From Caldilineaceae bacterium (lineage in GTDB: Bacteria; Chloroflexota; Anaerolineae; Caldilineales; Caldilineaceae): DNA of 36,995 nucleotides. This document shows positions 32,321 through 36,995 of the stretch, one piece after another. A program made the translations under genes and the position numbers. The notes below the pieces were generated by a model. That model was not told where the DNA came from and made no database searches. It worked only from the letters and a program-made list of their open reading frames with translations. The stretch is from assembly GCA_022824685.1 (NCBI GenBank), contig JAJDZJ010000162.1, positions 1 through 36,995 on the forward strand, in the 5' to 3' direction. Each line of letters opens with the position of its first letter. Position 1 is the first letter of the stretch.

Positions 32321-33853
32321 TTAGTTTCCTTCAACAAATTGAAAGGAGTAGAGCTTACAACCGTTCATATGGAAGCGCAAGCGTACCACGCGCCCTGCCA
32401 GTTCGCCGACATCTGGGCTGCCTCCCCAGGTTGCCGCGTGGCGAACCGAGTTGCCGTTCACTTCGTCGGCCTCGCCCATGCCGTAGCCTTCATACAGATT
32501 GCCGCCCTCGTCCTCGATCTGAACCCGGATTGCTCCGCCAGCGCTCGTGTCGGCGTTAAGAGTTAGCCGTTCCCCGCGAAAGCGCAGCGGCACCGTGACC
32601 AATTCGCCGCCTTCATACGGGGCATCAGCCGAAATGAAGCCGTCCAATCGCAGCCGGGCACGGAAATAGGCCCCCCTCTTAAGCGCGACGCCCTCGCTGA
32701 TCCCATAGCGGAAACCGCCGTAGTAGATCCACAGCTCATCGCCCACCTGCACCGGTTGGGTAAAGGCGTAAATCATCCTCGAATCACCGGCATCGGTCGG
32801 CCCCAGCCGCAAGAACGGGTTTCGACCCCCGGCCCGCTGCCACTTGATCCCATCGCGGCTTGTTGCGAGCTGCACGTCAACCGTGTCCGGAAAGCCGCCC
32901 ATCTTCTCCTGGTCTCTCCCTTCAGCCGGAAACGGATTCGCAGACCGGTGCCACCATACCTCAGGCAGCGCCAAATATGCGTCAACACCCCCCGGGTACT
33001 TGAAGACACAATTCCCGTGAAAGTCCATAATCTGCCGGCTCTGCCGGTTCCGCTTAACCGGCAGCCCCAGATCAACCTCGTCCGCGGCCAGCACGGCACC
33101 CAGATCCTCCCACAGTTCAAAGTCCGGCGACACCAGCCTTCTCACCGCCCGGTACCGGTCCCCGTGGCTGTCTGCCGTCCACAGGCGTGAGTAGCCTACA
33201 TACTGTTCAATGCGATCATCCCAGAAGACCACGTTCAGACAGTCGCAATGGCCCGGAATTGGATTGCTCTCGCAGGCCGTCCAACGCAGGCCGTCGGGCG
33301 AATAGAAACCGGACAGCCCGGACTTGCCCTCCTCCGCAACGACGATCTGGCTCCAGAGCTTGTACTGCCGCTCCAGCGGCGCAGCGGGATCCTTGAAGAC
33401 CGTGCCCCCATTCCAACCGGCCTGCTGCACCGGGTCGTGCACCGCCGGCCCCAGAATATTGTTGTCCCCGCTGCCGCGGTATTCCACCAAGCCCAAATTA
33501 GGCCGCTCCCAGTGGACGCCGTCCGTCGACTCAGCATAACAAAGCCGCCCGCGCGTATGCTTCCAAAAGCGCCGCGCATCCTCCGCAGTCCCCGCCACCG
33601 GCAACTCCACCCCCGCTGGCGGGTCCCATTCATACGCCAGATACCAAAGCCGAAAAGTATCACCTTCCCGCATCACAGTCGCATAAGGATGAATGCGGTA
33701 CTCCCACGGCGCCTCCGGCAGAAAAACAGGCTCATGGTCCTGGTAGGGAGCGTTCATCGTCAGGCGCACGTTCTTCATCGACGCAATCGGAGCGTCGTCG
33801 ATGAAAAGCTCCTTGTGACAGCCGATGTCGCGTATACTGTCTATCTGGCTCAT
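32321..33853 (-). CDS. GH32-like five-bladed beta-propeller protein 1
   Basis: Protein of 510 residues, paralogue of the following gene and first in the apparent operon. Shared features: ELFIDDAP near the N-terminus, FRLWYLAY and CYAESTDGVHWERPNLGLVEY in the propeller, ATSRDGIKW late in the propeller, RLRLDGFISADA at the domain border and a final RFHMNGCKLYSFQF. The C-terminal beta-sandwich is complete. No signal peptide, so a cytoplasmic role on an imported saccharide is likely. Canonical GH32 catalytic motifs are not obvious. Its stop is 31 bases before the next start. No convincing promoter was found in the 117-base gap upstream. Confidence 0.8.
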   Translation of the reverse strand: MSQIDSIRDIGCHKELFIDDAPIASMKNVRLTMNAPYQDHEPVFLPEAPWEYRIHPYATVMREGDTFRLWYLAYEWDPPAGVELPVAGTAEDARRFWKHTRGRLCYAESTDGVHWERPNLGLVEYRGSGDNNILGPAVHDPVQQAGWNGGTVFKDPAAPLERQYKLWSQIVVAEEGKSGLSGFYSPDGLRWTACESNPIPGHCDCLNVVFWDDRIEQYVGYSRLWTADSHGDRYRAVRRLVSPDFELWEDLGAVLAADEVDLGLPVKRNRQSRQIMDFHGNCVFKYPGGVDAYLALPEVWWHRSANPFPAEGRDQEKMGGFPDTVDVQLATSRDGIKWQRAGGRNPFLRLGPTDAGDSRMIYAFTQPVQVGDELWIYYGGFRYGISEGVALKRGAYFRARLRLDGFISADAPYEGGELVTVPLRFRGERLTLNADTSAGGAIRVQIEDEGGNLYEGYGMGEADEVNGNSVRHAATWGGSPDVGELAGRVVRLRFHMNGCKLYSFQFVEGN

Positions 33854-33970
33854 GCTGATCTGGTTCTCTATTGAATGCAGGACTTTGCGTGCGGGCCTTA
33901 CCCTGGGATCGCGGGCGTCTCGCTCGTGCTCACGATATACGTAAACTCTTGATCTCAGTATGAAATCACA

Positions 33971-34528
33971 TTAGAGATCAAATACATCGCGCACGGGGTA
34001 GTTGAAACCAGGCAGGACCTCGCCGCCGTCGAGGATGTCATTTTCGGTCAGACTCAGGAGGGGTTGATTGGGGCGGTGGACTTCGATGTCGCGGTTCTCC
34101 GGGTTCACAACCCACACGAGCGACACGCCGAAGCTGATCCACATGCGGGCTTTGTGGTAGACCTCTCTGGCACCATCGTTGGGGGAGACGATTTCGACCA
34201 CCCAATCGGGCGCCCCCTCATAGTAGCCGGAAATCCTGACATTCAGAGGTAGCTTCTGTGCGGAGATAAAGGCGATGTCAGGCTCCCGCACCGTGTCCGG
34301 ATCACTTTCCAGCATCATACCGGAATCCGAACTGACCAGCCGGCCCAAGCGCCGAGGGCTGATGAAATTCCCCAACGCACCGCCCAGCTTCATCACAATC
34401 TCGCCGTGGGTTAATCCTGTCGGCATCGTTTTGCAAAGCGCGCCCCTTATCAGTTCACCTCGCACCCCTTCGCTGTAAAGGCGCAGCAGGTCATCGGCGG
34501 TCAGCAGTTTCTCTTTTGTGCGTGTCAT
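33971..34528 (-). CDS. Uma2 family endonuclease-like protein (DUF820)
   Basis: Protein of about 185 residues of the Uma2 group of the PD-(D/E)xK nuclease superfamily. The core is REPDIAFI (Asp about 86), APDWVVEIVSPND (Glu about 114) and the downstream YHKARMWISFGV with a conserved Lys, followed by WVVNPENRDIEVHR. The second ATG (34528) is preferred because GAGGG lies seven bases before it; the ATG at 34534 would have only two bases spacing. It follows mcrC by about 39 bases on the same strand. The cellular role of Uma2 proteins is poorly known; they are abundant in Chloroflexota and cyanobacteria. Being third in an mcrBC operon hints at a defence role or simple hitch-hiking. Confidence 0.85.
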   Translation of the reverse strand: MTRTKEKLLTADDLLRLYSEGVRGELIRGALCKTMPTGLTHGEIVMKLGGALGNFISPRRLGRLVSSDSGMMLESDPDTVREPDIAFISAQKLPLNVRISGYYEGAPDWVVEIVSPNDGAREVYHKARMWISFGVSLVWVVNPENRDIEVHRPNQPLLSLTENDILDGGEVLPGFNYPVRDVFDL

Positions 34529-34567
34529 GGCCATACCCTCGATAGGTGATGAGGTGAGGGCATTATA

Positions 34568-35797
34568 CTACAGATCACGGGGAAGCTGACGCGCTTCGCT
34601 CAGCCATGATTCGATCTTGCGTGCAATCACTTTGACGCGCTCAAATATTTCTTCGAGGGAACCGGACAGGTCAAGGGCGACGACCTCAAGCTGCTTGCGA
34701 GTGTTCCGAATCTTGTACTTCGCGGCCTCGGCCTCTCCTTGCGCGTAAATTAGCAGACCTCCCGGCAGGTCGAGCGCAGTAGCGTAGGCCAGCAACTGGT
34801 ACAGGTCGGCATTGGGCACGGAACTGTGGACAATCTTCTTGTACTTGGCATCACCCACGAACCTGCAGGATCCGCCATCCCACCACGAAAGGTCAGGTCT
34901 AAGCGGCACCTTGTTTTTATCTGCGAGCGTCAACCTGCCGATGCCTCTCTCATCGCGGAGTGTTCTGTCAGAAACTTCGAGTGTCTCCCGCAGCGCTTGG
35001 GTGACGAACTCCTGAAACAGCACGTTCATGTCGATCAGGAAACCGGAGGCGCGCACGTCCCCCCGGAAGGACTCGAACTCGCTGTGCAGCAGGATCAGCC
35101 GCGCCAGCCCAACGACATGCCGATAGTGTTCGTTCAGCCGGTCGAAGGGAACTTCCGGTACTCGCCCATACCGGAATTCCAGCAGCGATACGTTGTCAAG
35201 GATCGCTGCGATCCAGCCAATACCTCGGCGCGCTTTTGATGACTGCACGGTCATGCGACGGAGTCGGACTGCGGCCGCCTTCACCAGCCGGTTGGCGAGG
35301 ATGTCCTCGGTGAACTCGTCAAAGCGCAGCTCCACCGGCAGGGGAATGCCGTACCGCCGCCGGATCTGCTCGTCGAAGCGGATGCGCCCGCGCACCGTGT
35401 GCAGCGCGTCTTCTTCCGAAAGGTATCCGCGCAGCAGCCCCCGCGAGAACGCTCTGCGCGCCGCCGCAATCAGCGCCAGCGCCAGTACATCGGGTAGCGT
35501 TTCGGCCTTTGCGAAGTCGAACAGATGCTGTTCCTGTGGCTTGTAGACGCCCATAGCATAGCAGGCCAGCGAAAGCAGCTGCGGGATGCCGATCTTGGGC
35601 TGAATGAGTACTGAAACGCCGTCAATATCGAGCGCGCCAACGGTTGAACTGGGTTTGAGCCTATATCTCCCTGTGGTGCCTCCGACCGGTTCGATGGTGA
35701 GACCGAGGGTCTTCGATTCTCGCAACAGCGCGTCAAGCTGATCAGTCCTTAGTCCGTATTCGCTCGAGGCGTACTCTTGTAGGTTGACCTTAATCAT
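34568..35797 (-). CDS. mcrC: McrC-type nuclease subunit of modification-dependent restriction system
   Basis: Protein of 409 residues. The N-terminal part (about 1-160) is the McrB-interacting region. The C-terminal nuclease domain has the PD-(D/E)xK motif D302 (RPDLSWW) and D316-A-K318 (FVGDAKYK), with the helix motif DLYQLLAYATAL after it. Known McrBC enzymes cut DNA containing modified cytosine, driven by McrB GTPase. The ATG overlaps the mcrB stop by four bases (ATGA), showing translational coupling. All catalytic residues are present, so it should be active if McrB is intact. Confidence 0.92.
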   Translation of the reverse strand: MIKVNLQEYASSEYGLRTDQLDALLRESKTLGLTIEPVGGTTGRYRLKPSSTVGALDIDGVSVLIQPKIGIPQLLSLACYAMGVYKPQEQHLFDFAKAETLPDVLALALIAAARRAFSRGLLRGYLSEEDALHTVRGRIRFDEQIRRRYGIPLPVELRFDEFTEDILANRLVKAAAVRLRRMTVQSSKARRGIGWIAAILDNVSLLEFRYGRVPEVPFDRLNEHYRHVVGLARLILLHSEFESFRGDVRASGFLIDMNVLFQEFVTQALRETLEVSDRTLRDERGIGRLTLADKNKVPLRPDLSWWDGGSCRFVGDAKYKKIVHSSVPNADLYQLLAYATALDLPGGLLIYAQGEAEAAKYKIRNTRKQLEVVALDLSGSLEEIFERVKVIARKIESWLSEARQLPRDL

Positions 35798-36822
35798 TGG
35801 TTCGACGCGTTGCCCTCTCCAGTCCCGTTCGTCTGTTTTTGGTCTTCCTTCCGCTCACGTGTCTGAGCAGCCTTATCCTTCAGTTTGTCCAAATCGAACT
35901 CATCAAGGCGGTCTTCATCTCCGAAGAGGAGCTCCTCAATGTACGGGATGACGCTATGCTTCCAGATTCGCTCCACTATCTTCCTGTCAAGATCGTTCTT
36001 CATAAAGTAACTGGGTCCGATGGCGGCGTGTCTATCCTTCTCAAGCAGCTTGTTCGCCTCTTCAACGACATCGGCGACCCACAGCATTTCGTTGAAGCCG
36101 TTCTGTTTAAGCCAACCCCTGAGCATACCTTTCACTGGTTCGGCGTCTGGATGGAACTCAATGAAATAGAAGCGACGGCGCAGCGCCAGGTCGACCAGCG
36201 CGATCGAGCGGTCCGCCGTGTTCATTGTGCCGATGATGTACAGATTTTCAGGGAGTGAGAAATCGTCTTCGTCGGCCTGCTGATATTGCATTCGGATACT
36301 CTTATCGCGGTATTCGAGCAGGAAGTATAGTTCTCCAAACACTTTAGCGAGATTGCCGCGATTGATCTCGTCAATGATGAGGAAGTGCGTTGCGTACGGT
36401 TCATTCCGCGCCTTTTCAGCCGCCCGCAGCAGCGGTCCATCCCGCAACGCAAACCCGGCTTGCCCGTTCTCCGTGATCATAGGCCGGAAGCCGCTCACGA
36501 AGTCCTCGTAAGCGTAAGAGGGATGAAACTGCACGGGCGTGACCCGCTCTCCGGACTCCGCGAGGTGCTTCGCCAATTCTTGCGCTACGTAGGTCTTTCC
36601 TGTGCCGGGCGGCCCTTGGAAGATAACCTGGCGCTTGTCGTCTAACAGTGTGCAGATCTCTTCGAGAAAGTTGGGCGGTAGAAGCAATTCGTCCGCGAGC
36701 GTGTATAGAGACTTGGATGCAACCGGTTGCGTGCTGATTCTAGGTAAACTGTCGACAAGGTTCCATACCACTGCAAACGCGTTGAGGCGGTGTCGCAGGT
36801 CCACCCCATGCGCCCGCGCCAT
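35794..36822 (-). CDS. mcrB: McrB-type AAA+ GTPase subunit, 5' end uncertain
   Basis: AAA+ motor of 342 residues from the ATG at 36822. Walker A GPPGTGKT is at 70-77, Walker B FLIIDEINRGN has D151/E152, and the McrB hallmark MNTADRS is at 200-206, followed by LRRRFYF. Upstream of the ATG the frame stays open to a TGA at 36934-36936. The added residues (LDAIALVHALGFLDRFIE and more) look like genuine coding sequence continuing into the helix before the ATG, so the protein probably starts further out or the gene is disrupted. There is no recognised DNA-binding domain such as the DUF3578 of E. coli McrB, so target specificity may reside in another protein or in the missing part. Confidence 0.85.
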   Translation of the reverse strand: MARAHGVDLRHRLNAFAVVWNLVDSLPRISTQPVASKSLYTLADELLLPPNFLEEICTLLDDKRQVIFQGPPGTGKTYVAQELAKHLAESGERVTPVQFHPSYAYEDFVSGFRPMITENGQAGFALRDGPLLRAAEKARNEPYATHFLIIDEINRGNLAKVFGELYFLLEYRDKSIRMQYQQADEDDFSLPENLYIIGTMNTADRSIALVDLALRRRFYFIEFHPDAEPVKGMLRGWLKQNGFNEMLWVADVVEEANKLLEKDRHAAIGPSYFMKNDLDRKIVERIWKHSVIPYIEELLFGDEDRLDEFDLDKLKDKAAQTRERKEDQKQTNGTGEGNASNQ

Positions 36823-36995
36823 CTCAATGAATCTGTCAAGGAAGCCAAGGGCATGGACCAGGGCAATCGCATCTAAATCTGTAGGCCGATTCAGTTGAAA
36901 TTGTGGCCAGAAGAAAGCGAGAATAAGTGGAAATCACCCTGCGCTTACTGAATATCGACGGGAAGACGCCGCGGATCAGGCCCTCAGTCGGCGAG

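Overview
This 37 kb window is GC-rich bacterial DNA. On the + strand the codons show a strong preference for C in third position. The gene content includes Lpl-type ABC sugar permeases, PhyH-type dioxygenases, an LLM flavin oxidoreductase, Gfo/Idh and GH32-like propeller proteins, a CHAT protease, Uma2, and an O-antigen-ligase protein fused to a glycosidase-like domain. This recalls Chloroflexota of the Caldilineales type, such as those found in marine or sponge metagenomes. The taxonomic placement is an inference from gene content only; there is no rRNA or other marker. I saw no tRNA, rRNA, CRISPR array or intact insertion sequence.

Layout. (1) 393-4043 +: an ABC carbohydrate importer (permease, Tat/lipobox solute-binding protein, second permease) with no ATPase; a 13-bp stem-loop sits between the binding protein and the second permease. 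(2) 4168-9493 +: an SDR dehydrogenase with its own promoter, a lipoprotein, a membrane-anchored SH3-like protein, a sulfatase-superfamily enzyme with Thr in the nucleophile position, and an Ldh-family NAD(P)-dependent oxidoreductase. (3) 9744-21373 +: a tightly packed glycerol/dihydroxyacetone cluster dhaK-dhaL-glpK-dhaM-ptsH-ptsI-glpA-glpB-glpC plus a ketopantoate-reductase-family gene, behind a good sigma70-type promoter. (4) 21434-26608: a membrane protein on the - strand divergent from a CHAT protease gene, which is coupled to a gene for a fusion of a clan GH-A-like domain with an O-antigen ligase-type membrane domain. (5) 26675-29459: two paralogous PhyH dioxygenases, one on each strand, with a Gfo/Idh dehydrogenase on the - strand. 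(6) 29677-33853 -: two paralogous GH32-like proteins and an LLM flavin oxidoreductase in one apparent operon. (7) 33971-36822 -: mcrB-mcrC-Uma2, a modification-dependent restriction cassette whose 5' end is not resolved in this window.

How the parts work together. In the central cluster, EI and HPr can pass phosphate from PEP to DhaM, and DhaM to the DhaL-bound nucleotide, so that DhaK/DhaL make dihydroxyacetone phosphate. GlpK makes glycerol 3-phosphate and GlpABC oxidises it to the same product, feeding electrons to quinone. No PTS sugar permease (EIIC) is present in the window, so this looks like a phosphorelay serving triose phosphorylation. The flanking regions look like a scavenging programme for carbohydrates and sulfated or phosphorylated small molecules.

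Most unusual points: the Thr-type sulfatase; the pseudo-glycosidase/O-antigen ligase fusion next to a CHAT protease; the EIIA-HPr-EI order of E. coli DhaM reproduced as three separate genes; a recurrent C-rich intergenic element that ends in a promoter; an operator-like inverted repeat at the predicted start of one PhyH gene; and a 16-nt direct repeat joining the two ends of the window.
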